Source: WRGT01 sp942493035 (lineage in GTDB: Bacteria > Spirochaetota > UBA4802 > UBA5550). From it: DNA of 64,000 bases. The notes under the pieces were generated by a model. It made no database searches, had not been told where the DNA came from, and saw only the letters and a list, made by a program, of their open reading frames with translations. Positions within the stretch are counted from its first letter, which is position 1; every line of letters starts with the position of its first letter. Location: assembly GCA_942493035.1 (NCBI GenBank), contig OW818666.1:2418001-2482000 (forward strand), in the 5' to 3' direction. Made by a program: the position numbers and the translations under genes. This document shows, one piece after another, positions 37,908-47,305 of this stretch.

Positions 37908-40238
37908 TTATCCCATTAATTCTTTGAGAAGAAGACTCAGTTCATTGAACATATACGGTTTTTTCAGAACACCTGCAAAACCGTATTCACGGTAGTTGGA
38001 CATGACCGGGTCGCTTGAATAACCGCTTGAAACGATACCCTTGACTTCAGGTGAAATCATTCTCATTGCAGAAAAAGCCTCAAGCCCTCCCATTCCACCG
38101 CGAATCGTGAGATCCAGTATAACCATGTCAAACGACTCCCCACGGTCATGGTACTCTCTGAATATATTAACAGCACTCTCCCCTTCGCCAGCCGAAATTA
38201 CTTTCAATCCCAGACTCTGAAGAAGTGATTCACCGACATGACGTATCATATCGTCATCATCCATTAGGAGAACAGTTCCGCGGAGTGTAAAATTTCCGGC
38301 AACGGTCTCACTTTTCACATATAACATCTTTTCCACTGCCGGCAGTATTATCGTAAACAGCGCCCCCCCTTCCGATCCGGAGGATACGGCAATTACACCG
38401 CTATGCCGTGTGATAACCGAATAAGCAACAGAAAGCCCCAGGCCGGAACCTTTGCTCTTTGTGGTAAAAAACGGATCAAAAATTCTGGACGCAGCCAGAG
38501 GATCGATTCCCGGTCCGTTATCTTCAATCTCGGCCACTATATATTTTCCGGGTGTCAGACCGTGACGGTTATTCTCTTCGAGAACAGCATTCCGTCCTCT
38601 AATTACAATGCGTCCGCCGTCAGGCATTGCCTGAGATGCATTAATTAAAAGATTATTTATCACCTGTGATATCTGGGATTCATCTGCCTCTATATTTAAA
38701 AGATCTTCATCTATTTTGTTTTCAAATTTAATTGATGTCCCGCTTAAAACAAAATCTGCCGAAGAGACCATAAGTTCCCGGAGAGAGAAAAGTTTCTTGA
38801 GAGGTTCTCCCCCTTTGGCGAAAGTTAAAAGCTGTTCAGCAAGCCCCCTGGCCATAAAAGTGGTCGATTCCATATCTTCAAGATATTTCAATATTTTATC
38901 ATTACCGCTGATAGATGAGTCACTTTTAGCTAAAGCAACACAGCCGAGCATTCCTGTAAAAAAATTATTGATATCATGCGCAATTCCGCCTGCAAATATC
39001 CCTATGGACTCCATCCTGCATGAATTAAGCATCTGATCCTTCAGCATCTTAAGTTCTGTCACATCTTCAATTACGATAACATACCCGGCAGTCACACCTT
39101 CATCAATTACTACCGGTGAAGATTTAAGAGTAATATCCTTCGCGCCTTTTTTGTGAAACAATATTCCTGAATTATACAGATCAAGAGAGAGACCTCCTGA
39201 TAAAAAATCACTATTTGAAAGATCAAAAGAATTCCCATTATTATAATATACTTTTAAAACTGAATTAATATCTTCGCCAGTCATTGTCCCTGCAGTCATA
39301 CCAGAGATAAGACACGCGCCTTCATTAACAGACTCCACTTGTAAATCCTTCCCTATCGTTATTACACCCTGCGCTATGCTCTGAAGAGTAATAGAAAGCT
39401 TTTTCTTCTCCTGCTCAAGATTTCTATTTACCTCCATTATCTTTTCCTGAGTAGCGGTCATATCCTCATTAAGCTGTTCAATCTCTTCATACTGCGCTTC
39501 GAGCTCTTCAAACTGCGCGCGGACCTCCTGAGTAATAATTAGCTGTTCATCACTCTGCTGCTTGATAATTTTTGACTGCTCAAATGTAAGTTTATCGAAC
39601 TTCTCTATTTCAGATATATTTACAAAGGAAAGGTATGAAAGGATAATCATCATCAGAATATTATAAATTTCTATTGAACTCATTACACCGTAGTTGACTT
39701 TTCCATCAGTGTAAGTATGGAACGGCATTGGAACTCCATGCTGCCATGCAAGTATATAAAAAACAACCACATTGATTACTACAAAATATATCAGAAGCCG
39801 AAAAAACTTTTTATCATACAAAAACTGAAACGCAATCAGATTTGCAATAAGCAGCCAATTGATATTTGTACATTGTGCCGCATATCTCCAATCTACAGTA
39901 ACTGTATAATTATATCTGGCAATGATTGGTATAAGAAGTACAATAATTCCGATGAACAGCGGATATAATCCGGATTTACGTTTACTCTTTTTACGAAGGT
40001 AAAGCCTGTAAGCAAGAAATACAGCAAGCGTATAAATAGATACTGTTGAAAGTATGACGAAAGCCTTATGGCCGGCCAACACCTGAAAAATCCCGCCAAT
40101 AATGGATGTAATAGAAATAACAGCGGTAAAAATTAAAGCTCCGCGGATTTCAAGAATATCTCTTGATGTATACTCATCACCATCCGGGAGTTTAAAAATT
40201 CCTGAATAAAATTTTTTCATTAATTTCATTATAAACAC
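37908..40238 (-). CDS. Membrane hybrid sensor histidine kinase with receiver
   Basis: The 776-residue protein has about six membrane helices (residues 25-205), a coiled coil (about 215-285), a PAS-like domain (about 285-400), a HisKA domain with IAHDINNFFTGMLG, an ATPase domain (GSGLGLSVAYSVI) and a C-terminal receiver (MVILDLTIRGGMGG). The annotated start is GTG; ATG at 40229 is as likely. No ribosome site is strong. The next kinase (40338) has the same kinase-receiver plan and lies on the same strand just upstream. Confidence 0.85.
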   Translation of the reverse strand: MFIMKLMKKFYSGIFKLPDGDEYTSRDILEIRGALIFTAVISITSIIGGIFQVLAGHKAFVILSTVSIYTLAVFLAYRLYLRKKSKRKSGLYPLFIGIIVLLIPIIARYNYTVTVDWRYAAQCTNINWLLIANLIAFQFLYDKKFFRLLIYFVVINVVVFYILAWQHGVPMPFHTYTDGKVNYGVMSSIEIYNILMMIILSYLSFVNISEIEKFDKLTFEQSKIIKQQSDEQLIITQEVRAQFEELEAQYEEIEQLNEDMTATQEKIMEVNRNLEQEKKKLSITLQSIAQGVITIGKDLQVESVNEGACLISGMTAGTMTGEDINSVLKVYYNNGNSFDLSNSDFLSGGLSLDLYNSGILFHKKGAKDITLKSSPVVIDEGVTAGYVIVIEDVTELKMLKDQMLNSCRMESIGIFAGGIAHDINNFFTGMLGCVALAKSDSSISGNDKILKYLEDMESTTFMARGLAEQLLTFAKGGEPLKKLFSLRELMVSSADFVLSGTSIKFENKIDEDLLNIEADESQISQVINNLLINASQAMPDGGRIVIRGRNAVLEENNRHGLTPGKYIVAEIEDNGPGIDPLAASRIFDPFFTTKSKGSGLGLSVAYSVITRHSGVIAVSSGSEGGALFTIILPAVEKMLYVKSETVAGNFTLRGTVLLMDDDDMIRHVGESLLQSLGLKVISAGEGESAVNIFREYHDRGESFDMVILDLTIRGGMGGLEAFSAMRMISPEVKGIVSSGYSSDPVMSNYREYGFAGVLKKPYMFNELSLLLKELMG

Positions 40239-40337
40239 ACCATTATGGATTAATCATCGGACAAAATCCGGCATATAATTAAGAAAATCTTCGCCGGATT
40301 TAAGCATCAGCAATTGTTATCCAGCAGGCAGATAAAG

Positions 40338-42719
40338 CTACTTTTTTCCATCAAGAAGATCATGTATCGCCTTTATCATTGTATAATACTTAAAGGGCTT
40401 CTGGACATAAATCATAGGTATACTTTTAATCACATCTGCCGGAAGAAGGTTCTGATCATATCCGCTGAAAAAAATTACAGGGATCCTGTCTTTAACTCCC
40501 CCTATCTCAAGGTAAACATCCCAGCCGTTTTTCTTCGGCATAACTACATCGAATATAAGAAGATCAATGACCTCTCTGTTTTCATTGAAAAGTTTTACTG
40601 CAGATTCACCGTCATCAGCTGTTATAACTCTAAATCCTGAATCAATAAGTATTCTTTTAGTATATTTTCTTATAAGATCATCATCTTCGGCAAGAAGGAC
40701 TGTCTCTGTACCTCCATGAAATTTTGATGCTGTATCCGCGTCATGGTGAAGATCTTCAAGCTCCACGTCTCCATATACAGGAAAATATAGAGAAAAAGTG
40801 GTCCCTTTACCTTCTATGCTGCGAACATCGATGAAGCAGTTATGCTGTTTAACAATCGAATAAACCGTAGCAAGACCAAGCCCGGTGCCCAGATTTTTTT
40901 CCTTGGTAGTAAAAAAAGGTTCAAAAACCTGTCCGATATATTCATCGGGTATTCCGGTTCCGGTATCAGATATACTCAGCATTACATACGATCCCGGCGG
41001 TATCCGGTTGTCATAACATGACCAGTATTCATCTGTAGTTATATTTTTTGTTTTTATTATTATTGATCCGGCTCCATCAATTGCATCTCTTGAATTGATG
41101 CATAAATTCATAAATATCTGCTCCAGCTGACCGGCATCACCATGGATGTAGTGCAGATCTGGATCGGGACTAAAAACAAGATTTATATTTTCTCCGATAA
41201 CACGTTTCAGCATTGTTATAAATCCCGAGGCAATATTATTCAAGTCAACAGGACTGGGTCTGAACTTCTCTCTTCTTGCAAAAAGGAGAAGCTGCCTTAC
41301 GAGACTCTTTGCCTTCTCTCCTGAATCAACAATATGTGATATATTCTCAAGCATATCGCTGTTCTCTCCAGCATCCATAAGAGCAAGGCTGCCGTAACCG
41401 AGTATTACCTGAAGAATATTATTAAAGTCATGGGCAATACCACCTGCAAGCCTCCCTACAGCCTCCATTTTCTGAGACTGATATAACTGCCCTTCAATCT
41501 CTTTCCTCTCGGTGATATCCTGATAAAGCCCTCTGAATACAAGGGGTTTACCCGATTCATCAAGTTTATCCATAACAGCAGTAATATGGAACCATCGATA
41601 AATATCACCATTTATATTAAGTCTGATATCAAAATCGACGACCTCTCCGGGATTGCCGGAGTGAAGATCAAGCCTGGATTTAAACATCTCAAAATCTTCA
41701 GGATGGATTCTATCCATAAAATTTTCAGAAGATATTTTTCTAAAGATACCATCCGGTTCGGGACGGTTATAATTTTTTGAAATAGTGAAAATAAAATTCT
41801 CACGGATATTAAACTCCCACAATCCCAATCCGGCCTTTTCTGCAATTAATTGCAAACCTTCATATTGTTTTATAAGTGAGTCTTCGAGAATTTTAATTTT
41901 AGAAATATCCTGCGCAATACCGACAAGCTTTAAAGGTTTACCGCTATCATCATAAATTACTTCACTTGAAAAATGAATAAATTTTATCACTCCACTAACT
42001 ACGATCCTGAATATGAGTTCAAAATTTTCATGACAATCAATAGATTTTTTAAACTGTTCAAGAGCATAAAGCCTGTCATCGGGATAAATATTATGTGCAA
42101 GCTCTGCTATTTTAATCGGTTCGTTGCGGTCGTAATAATCAGCAAGCCCCCACATATCCGCCATATCTCTGTCAGATGTTATTACACCCGGTTCATAATA
42201 GTATTCCCATGGAGACATCCGCCCGATTTTCATAGCATTTTTAAGTCTGCTCTCATTATCTCTGGTCTTCTTCTCTCTCTCCTGATTCTTAATTTCCAGC
42301 GTTTTATTCTCTGTTATATCCTGATTAATCCCGGCTATAATCAGAGGTTTTCCTCTCTCATCCCTCAGCCTGATTTTAGCTATTGTCTTGAGCCAGATAT
42401 ATTCCCCGGTATCTTTTTTTATCCTGTACTCAATAACCGCGTCATTAACCCTGCCCTCAAGAATATCCTTAACAGAAGGGAGAATATGTTCTTTATCATC
42501 AGGATGCATCATCTCAAGCCATTTGCTGAAATTAACCTGTTCATTACTCCCGGAAAATAATATATTCATTCCGAAAATATTGTCCATTTTCATAGCAGCG
42601 ACATCAAGCTCCCAGGGAAGTATCTTAACACATTCCAGGGTCAGAGCATAGTGAAGCCTGAACTTTTCATCAGCATTCTTCAGATCTTCAGGGTTCTTTA
42701 ACTTTTCATTATCATCCAT
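40338..42719 (-). CDS. Cytosolic multi-PAS hybrid sensor histidine kinase with receiver
   Basis: This 793-residue kinase has no membrane helix. It has three PAS/PAC units in the first 400 residues (for example GKPLIIAGINQDITENK, GKPLKLVGIAQDISKIK and GKPLVFRGLYQDITERK, each a PAC ending), then HisKA with IAHDFNNILQVILGYG, an ATPase domain (GTGLGLATVYSIV) and a receiver (LLIFDVVMPKKNGWDVYLEI). Cytosolic PAS suggests sensing of redox or a small ligand. It may be cotranscribed with the kinase downstream (99-bp gap). Confidence 0.88.
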   Translation of the reverse strand: MDDNEKLKNPEDLKNADEKFRLHYALTLECVKILPWELDVAAMKMDNIFGMNILFSGSNEQVNFSKWLEMMHPDDKEHILPSVKDILEGRVNDAVIEYRIKKDTGEYIWLKTIAKIRLRDERGKPLIIAGINQDITENKTLEIKNQEREKKTRDNESRLKNAMKIGRMSPWEYYYEPGVITSDRDMADMWGLADYYDRNEPIKIAELAHNIYPDDRLYALEQFKKSIDCHENFELIFRIVVSGVIKFIHFSSEVIYDDSGKPLKLVGIAQDISKIKILEDSLIKQYEGLQLIAEKAGLGLWEFNIRENFIFTISKNYNRPEPDGIFRKISSENFMDRIHPEDFEMFKSRLDLHSGNPGEVVDFDIRLNINGDIYRWFHITAVMDKLDESGKPLVFRGLYQDITERKEIEGQLYQSQKMEAVGRLAGGIAHDFNNILQVILGYGSLALMDAGENSDMLENISHIVDSGEKAKSLVRQLLLFARREKFRPSPVDLNNIASGFITMLKRVIGENINLVFSPDPDLHYIHGDAGQLEQIFMNLCINSRDAIDGAGSIIIKTKNITTDEYWSCYDNRIPPGSYVMLSISDTGTGIPDEYIGQVFEPFFTTKEKNLGTGLGLATVYSIVKQHNCFIDVRSIEGKGTTFSLYFPVYGDVELEDLHHDADTASKFHGGTETVLLAEDDDLIRKYTKRILIDSGFRVITADDGESAVKLFNENREVIDLLIFDVVMPKKNGWDVYLEIGGVKDRIPVIFFSGYDQNLLPADVIKSIPMIYVQKPFKYYTMIKAIHDLLDGKK

Positions 42720-42898
42720 TTTTTTATGCCTTTAAATCGAATCTACCTGTAAACTTTTGAAAATTGATCTCAGTCTTACCTGATCTACGGCAGCGAAAGA
42801 ATTCTTCCGGTTTCCGGGCTGCTGCTTTAAATCTGTCTTTGCGAAGAAAATCTGCTTACATTTTTATTAAGATCTGAAATCGGATTTTATAAAATAAC

Positions 42899-43017
42899 CA
42901 GTAATAATTCCTGAACATATATTTTCGTGTAAAATAAAAAAAATATTATCCCCGCCGCCTTCGGCGGCGGGGATAATAGAGCTTTTTTTAATACCAAAAA
43001 GTTAAGGATAAATACTG
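42899..43017. repeat. MITE family A, copy 3
   Basis: CAGTAATAATTCC at the left and AAGTTAAGGATAAATACTG at the right frame the stem CCCCGCCGCC-TTCG-GGCGGCGGGG. It lies between divergent genes, so a terminator role is not needed there. No other feature is seen in 42720-43120. Confidence 0.75.
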
Positions 43018-43120
43018 AAAATAACGAAGTTTTTATATCCGCTCTATAAATTTATTGAAAATTATAGCAGAGTATTTTTCCCTGTCTAATACTTTAAAAA
43101 TAATTAATCAGGGTTAGAAC

Positions 43121-43876
43121 ATGTCATCCTACAAGAATAAAAACAACAAAATATATTATAATATATATAATTCAAAGACGAATATCAACAATCTTCTGTT
43201 AATTCATGATAACGGTCAATCTTCAAAGGTATTCGATTCAGAGATAAAATTCTATTCAAGTTATTTTAACACCATGACAGTTGATCTTTCAGGTCATGGT
43301 AAATCACCTTCAGGTAATGACACAGAAAATAACTTCTGGGTTAGCAATGCAATCGCAATTTCTGAACTATGTGAAAAAGAGAAATTCAAAAAAACTGCAA
43401 TAATCGGACTTGGAGGCGGCGGACTGGTAGCTCTAAATATGGCGATTATCAACCCGTCTCTTGTGAAAAATGTGATAGCAGAGAGTCTTCCCGGAATTGA
43501 ACCTGATATGACTTATTTAAACAATACTCTCAGTTACAGGGAACATGCAAAAAAAACAGATGCGGGGAATTTCTTCCAATCTATGAACGGTTCTAAATGG
43601 CAGAAGATACTTGATGAGGACAGTGCCATGCTTGAAGATTTTATGGAAAATGGCGGGAGATATCTTCATGGTGATCCTGCAATTATAAACTGTCCTATAC
43701 TACTTGCAGGGAGCAGCGGATATGACATCCTTCCGGATATGGAGGATAGACTAAAAAACTCCATGTCGTCTTTCAAAAAAGCACAGGTGCATCTCTTCAG
43801 CAGTGCGCGTTATCCGCTGATTGTAAGTAAAAATCATGAGTACAGAACTGTAGCTCTCAATTATCTGATGGACTAA
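43121..43876 (+). CDS. Alpha/beta-hydrolase-fold protein lacking the catalytic serine
   Basis: The 251-residue protein has the fold order of an alpha/beta hydrolase: LLLIHDNGQ (oxyanion region), TVDLSGHGKS, then the nucleophile elbow. The elbow reads GLGGGG, so the usual Ser is Gly98 (codon 43412-43414). The usual GH.P histidine region near the end reads SSARYPL, with no His. It is therefore probably not a hydrolase in the usual sense. Neighbours are a repeat and the ndh gene; its role is unknown. Confidence 0.75.
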   Translation: MSSYKNKNNKIYYNIYNSKTNINNLLLIHDNGQSSKVFDSEIKFYSSYFNTMTVDLSGHGKSPSGNDTENNFWVSNAIAISELCEKEKFKKTAIIGLGGGGLVALNMAIINPSLVKNVIAESLPGIEPDMTYLNNTLSYREHAKKTDAGNFFQSMNGSKWQKILDEDSAMLEDFMENGGRYLHGDPAIINCPILLAGSSGYDILPDMEDRLKNSMSSFKKAQVHLFSSARYPLIVSKNHEYRTVALNYLMD

Positions 43877-43929
43877 GATTTAACCGATAGCGCCCCCACT
43901 GACCGGGACCAATATCATTAAAATAAAAG

Positions 43930-43978
43930 CCTTCCCCGTTTTTCATGGGGAAGGTGCCCGTAGGGCGGATGGGGGGAG
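43930..43978 (+). repeat. Hairpin repeat copy e
   Basis: CCTTCCCC-GTTTTTCAT-GGGGAAGG hairpin then GTGCCCGTAGGGCGGATGGGGGGAG. It lies between convergent genes and is not next to a start codon. Confidence 0.75.
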
Positions 43979-44015
43979 AAGAAGATTGTGCGAAAATATC
44001 CTGATTATTCTTGAT

Positions 44016-45275
44016 CTATTCTCTAACATCTCCAGATGGGATAATCATTCTGCCGGACCTTTCAAATAAAATATAATCCCCGAACCAGCTGATTAGTACT
44101 ATAATTTTATTTCTGAATCCAATAAGATAGAGTATATGGATAAACAGCCATAATACCCAGGCAAAAAATCCACGGATCTCCACGTTGTTAATCTTTGTTA
44201 TTGCAGAATTTCTACCAATTGTAACCATTGATCCGCGGTCTTTATAAACAAAAGAATCGGGCTCATTACCATCTATCATTTTCAGAATACTCAATGCAGC
44301 ATGTTCACCCTGCTGAGTTGCAACAGGTGCATTCATCGGGAGAGGGACTCCCTCCACTTCAAAATATGTGAGATCACCGCATACAAAAACTTCTTTAAAT
44401 CCCTGAATCCTTAATGTATCATCAACTGTTATACGCAGATCTTTTCTAACTGGAATCTTCACATCACACTTCAGCTCATCACCTCTTACTCCTGCTGTCC
44501 AGAGTATTGTATGAGACTTTAAACTCTCTCCATTTTTAAATCTTATAATCCCTTTATCTATTGCATTGACTTCAGATTCCAGCATTATCTTTACACCCTT
44601 CTCTTCGAGCTTGCGGGCTGCATAATTTCCGGACTTCTCACTATATGCCGGGAGGATTCTTTTACCGGCATCGACAAGACGGATATCTATATCTGAAAGT
44701 CTTATCTCTGAAAAATCTTTTTTAAGCGGACCATTTACAAGTTCCGCAAAAGCCCCTGCAAATTCAACACCGGTTGGTCCTCCGCCTGTAATAACAAATG
44801 TAAGACATTTCTTTCTCTCATCGGGATCACTGCATTTAACCGCCTTCTCGAAGAGTGTAAGAATATGATTCCGTAGTGAGAGCGCGTCATCAAGAGTTTT
44901 CAGAGGGATGGAATTCTTTTCTGCCCCTTTAATACCGAAATAATCAGTTTTGCTCCCCGATGCAATAATAAGATAATCATACTTCACTTCACCTTTCCCG
45001 GTTACAACAAGCTTCTTTTTAAGTTTTATCTCTTTAACCTGCGACATAAGGAAATCAATATTTATTTTATTTCTTATTACAGATCTTACAGGATAGGCAA
45101 TCTGATCGGGTTCAATTTCTGCCGCGCCAACCTGATACAGCAGAGGATTAAAAGTATGATAATTATTTTTATCTATAAGTGTAACCTTTACATCTTTTCC
45201 AAAAAACTTTTTTGCTGCAAACAAACCTGCAAATCCAGCACCGATTATCACAACATGTTTCATTTCTCTCTTCAT
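44016..45275 (-). CDS. ndh: Type II NADH:quinone oxidoreductase
   Basis: This 419-residue single-subunit flavoprotein would pass electrons from NADH to quinone without pumping protons. It has an FAD-binding N-terminus (HVVIIGAGFAGLFAAKKF), a second dinucleotide fold (TFVITGGGPTGVEFAGAFAEL), VFVCGDLTYFE and MNAPVATQQGEHAA, and a hydrophobic C-terminal region (FAWVLWLFIHILYLIGFRNK) that tethers it to the membrane. It lies 12 bp downstream of a Crp/Fnr regulator in one transcription unit. Confidence 0.88.
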   Translation of the reverse strand: MKREMKHVVIIGAGFAGLFAAKKFFGKDVKVTLIDKNNYHTFNPLLYQVGAAEIEPDQIAYPVRSVIRNKINIDFLMSQVKEIKLKKKLVVTGKGEVKYDYLIIASGSKTDYFGIKGAEKNSIPLKTLDDALSLRNHILTLFEKAVKCSDPDERKKCLTFVITGGGPTGVEFAGAFAELVNGPLKKDFSEIRLSDIDIRLVDAGKRILPAYSEKSGNYAARKLEEKGVKIMLESEVNAIDKGIIRFKNGESLKSHTILWTAGVRGDELKCDVKIPVRKDLRITVDDTLRIQGFKEVFVCGDLTYFEVEGVPLPMNAPVATQQGEHAALSILKMIDGNEPDSFVYKDRGSMVTIGRNSAITKINNVEIRGFFAWVLWLFIHILYLIGFRNKIIVLISWFGDYILFERSGRMIIPSGDVRE

Positions 45276-45287
45276 TGGAGCGATCCT

Positions 45288-45959
45288 TTATATCTCTTTA
45301 ATTTTATCAATTACAGTTCTGGCGTATTCGACATTCAGTTTAAGTTCGTTTTTATTCCATATTACAAGATCTTTTAATTTCAGCCGCGCTATAAGACGGG
45401 ACATTGTTTCAGGAATTGTACCGATTCCATCTGCGACCTCAGCCTTTGTAAGATCAATAACAATCTCGGGCTTGATACCGTAATGCTCCTCGATAAAAAG
45501 AAAAAATCTCTCTTCAACGTCATATGCATTGAGGTAAGCAACTTTATCCGCAAGATATCTCAGCTTACGGAAGATATTACCGGTAAAAAAATTACGGAAT
45601 GAATCATCTTTAAAATGCTCCAGAAACATCTTCCGGTTTATTGCAAAGAGTGTACAGTCTCTCAAGGCTGTTGCGCTTACCGGATAAGACTCAGATTCGA
45701 ATAGTATAACCTCACCGAACATCTCACCCGGACGGATATGCCGCAGTACAATCTCTCTGTCATTATCAGCAGATTTATAAATTTTTACCAGCCCTTCAAT
45801 GAGGAAAAAAAACTTCTCCCCTTTATCACCCTCAAAAAATATAATTTCATCCTTACTGAACTTCTCGGTTCTCCCCCTCTTTTCAATATCTGAAATGATT
45901 TCAGGAGAGAGTCCCCCGAAAAAAAGGCTTTTGGATAATGTTTCTTCAGAAATTTTCAT
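45288..45959 (-). CDS. Crp/Fnr-family transcription regulator
   Basis: The 223-residue protein has a cyclic-nucleotide-binding-type beta-barrel (EIIFFEGDKGEKFFFLIEG, HIRPGEMFGEVILF) and a C-terminal helix-turn-helix with the recognition segment IGTIPETMSRLIARL. There is no N-terminal Cys cluster as in FNR, so it does not sense oxygen by an iron-sulfur centre; haem or another ligand is possible. It is in an operon with ndh and faces a ferredoxin gene across 100 bp that holds a Crp/Fnr-type box. Confidence 0.9.
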   Translation of the reverse strand: MKISEETLSKSLFFGGLSPEIISDIEKRGRTEKFSKDEIIFFEGDKGEKFFFLIEGLVKIYKSADNDREIVLRHIRPGEMFGEVILFESESYPVSATALRDCTLFAINRKMFLEHFKDDSFRNFFTGNIFRKLRYLADKVAYLNAYDVEERFFLFIEEHYGIKPEIVIDLTKAEVADGIGTIPETMSRLIARLKLKDLVIWNKNELKLNVEYARTVIDKIKEI

Positions 45960-45973
45960 TTTTTTCTCCGGAA

Positions 45974-45987
45974 TTGATTCAGGTCAA
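45974..45987. promoter_or_regulatory. FNR-type box between the crp/fnr-like and ferredoxin genes
   Basis: TTGATTCAGGTCAA matches TTGAT-N4-ATCAA in nine of ten bases. It lies 15 bp upstream of the regulator's start and about 75 bp upstream of the ferredoxin gene, so it could control both, including autoregulation. Confidence 0.5.
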
Positions 45988-46060
45988 TGTTAATTAATAA
46001 GTAATATGGCTATAATATAACTGTCAAATGAATTACTGAAGAAATTAAACGAGGTTAAAT

Positions 46061-46870
46061 ATGAAACGTCAGATTATACACATAGACGGAGACAAATGTA
46101 ACGGATGCGGTCTTTGCGTGCCCGATTGCCCTGAAGGAGCAATCCAGATGATAAACGGCAGAGCCAGACTTATCAGCGACCTTTACTGTGACGGTCTTGG
46201 AGCCTGTATCGGGACATGTCCGGTTAGTGCAATAACGATTGAAGAGAGAGAGGCTGCTCCATATAACGAAGCGCTTGTAATGGAAAATATTATAAAGCAC
46301 GGACCTGATACAATAAAGGCTCACCTGAAGCATCTGAAAGATCATAATGAAACCGTATATCTTGCAGAAGCGCTGAAGATTCTTAAAGAGAAAGGAATCA
46401 CTGTCGAAGAGACAGCTCCGAAACCTGAAGTACAGCATCACGGCTGCCCGGGAAGTGCTAACCGTGTATTCCAGAAGGTTCCGGAAGCTCAGACAGCGCG
46501 TAAGGGTGATTTTTCCAGACTTGAACAGTGGCCGGTAAAACTGAAACTACTGAGTCCATATTCACCGGTATTCACAAACAAAAAAATCGATCTTCTGGTA
46601 TCAGCAGATTGTGCTCCATACGCATGCGGAAATTTTCACGATGAATATCTAAGCGGAAAAGCAATGCTTACATTCTGTCCTAAACTCGATCCGTATATTG
46701 ATGAGTATAAAGAAAAACTTGCAATAATCGTCAAAGAGCATGATATAAACTCAATTACAATCACACGTATGGAAGTTCCATGCTGCAACGGAACAACTGC
46801 CCTGGTAAGGGAAGCTGTATTAAAAAGCGGAAAGAATATAAGAATTGAAGAACATATAATCAAGATCTGA
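46061..46870 (+). CDS. Two-[4Fe-4S] ferredoxin-domain protein
   Basis: The 269-residue protein begins with a bacterial two-cluster ferredoxin domain (KCNGCGLCVPDCPEGA and YCDGLGACIGTCPVSA, the second with an extra residue). After a linker with HHGCPGS comes a conserved domain with SADCAPYACGNFHDEYL, TFCPKLDP and EVPCCNGTTALV, more cysteines that may bind metal. Such proteins occur in many anaerobes and are often run by Crp/Fnr-type regulators such as HcpR; the exact role is unclear. GAGGT precedes the start. Confidence 0.8.
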   Translation: MKRQIIHIDGDKCNGCGLCVPDCPEGAIQMINGRARLISDLYCDGLGACIGTCPVSAITIEEREAAPYNEALVMENIIKHGPDTIKAHLKHLKDHNETVYLAEALKILKEKGITVEETAPKPEVQHHGCPGSANRVFQKVPEAQTARKGDFSRLEQWPVKLKLLSPYSPVFTNKKIDLLVSADCAPYACGNFHDEYLSGKAMLTFCPKLDPYIDEYKEKLAIIVKEHDINSITITRMEVPCCNGTTALVREAVLKSGKNIRIEEHIIKI

Positions 46871-46887
46871 TTTTATAGATAATCTGG

Positions 46888-46923
46888 ATTCGAATGCGCG
46901 AATATAAATTCGCGCATTCGAAT
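46888..46923. terminator. Bidirectional terminator hairpin
   Basis: Perfect 16-bp arms (46888-46903 and 46908-46923) with an ATAA loop between the convergent ferredoxin and receiver genes. Confidence 0.8.
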
Positions 46924-46937
46924 TAATTCCAAAACCA

Positions 46938-47303
46938 CTATGCCCTTGGATCAGTATTTATCATCTTACTCAGTTCAACAATGTTTACCGGTTTAATAAT
47001 AATTTCAATCGGTAAGGTTTTTCTGGCACTCAATATTATTTCTTCATCTGAATATGCTGTGCAGTATATATGCTCCACATGATGAGTCTTTCTGATTTCG
47101 TTCATTACATCAATACCGCTTAGATCCCCTTCCAGACGAATATCCATTATAATCAGATCAGGTTTCTGATCAATTATCTGCTGAATGGCTTCAAGGCCGG
47201 AAACAGCAATACCTAGAATAATATGTTCCTTCTGTAACGCATATTTAAGGAGCATTGCATTTACCCCTTCATCCTCAACGATAAAAATACGTTTTTTTTT
47301 CAT
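46938..47303 (-). CDS. Single-domain response regulator
   Basis: This 121-residue protein is a receiver domain alone: acidic pair in IVEDEGVNAMLL, phospho-acceptor Asp in LIIMDIRLEGDLSGIDVM, the Thr of HIYCTAYSDEE and the Lys of EIIIKPVN. With no output domain, it would act by phosphotransfer or protein binding. It starts two bases after the kinase gene, its likely partner. Confidence 0.92.
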   Translation of the reverse strand: MKKKRIFIVEDEGVNAMLLKYALQKEHIILGIAVSGLEAIQQIIDQKPDLIIMDIRLEGDLSGIDVMNEIRKTHHVEHIYCTAYSDEEIILSARKTLPIEIIIKPVNIVELSKMINTDPRA

Positions 47304-47305
47304 AA

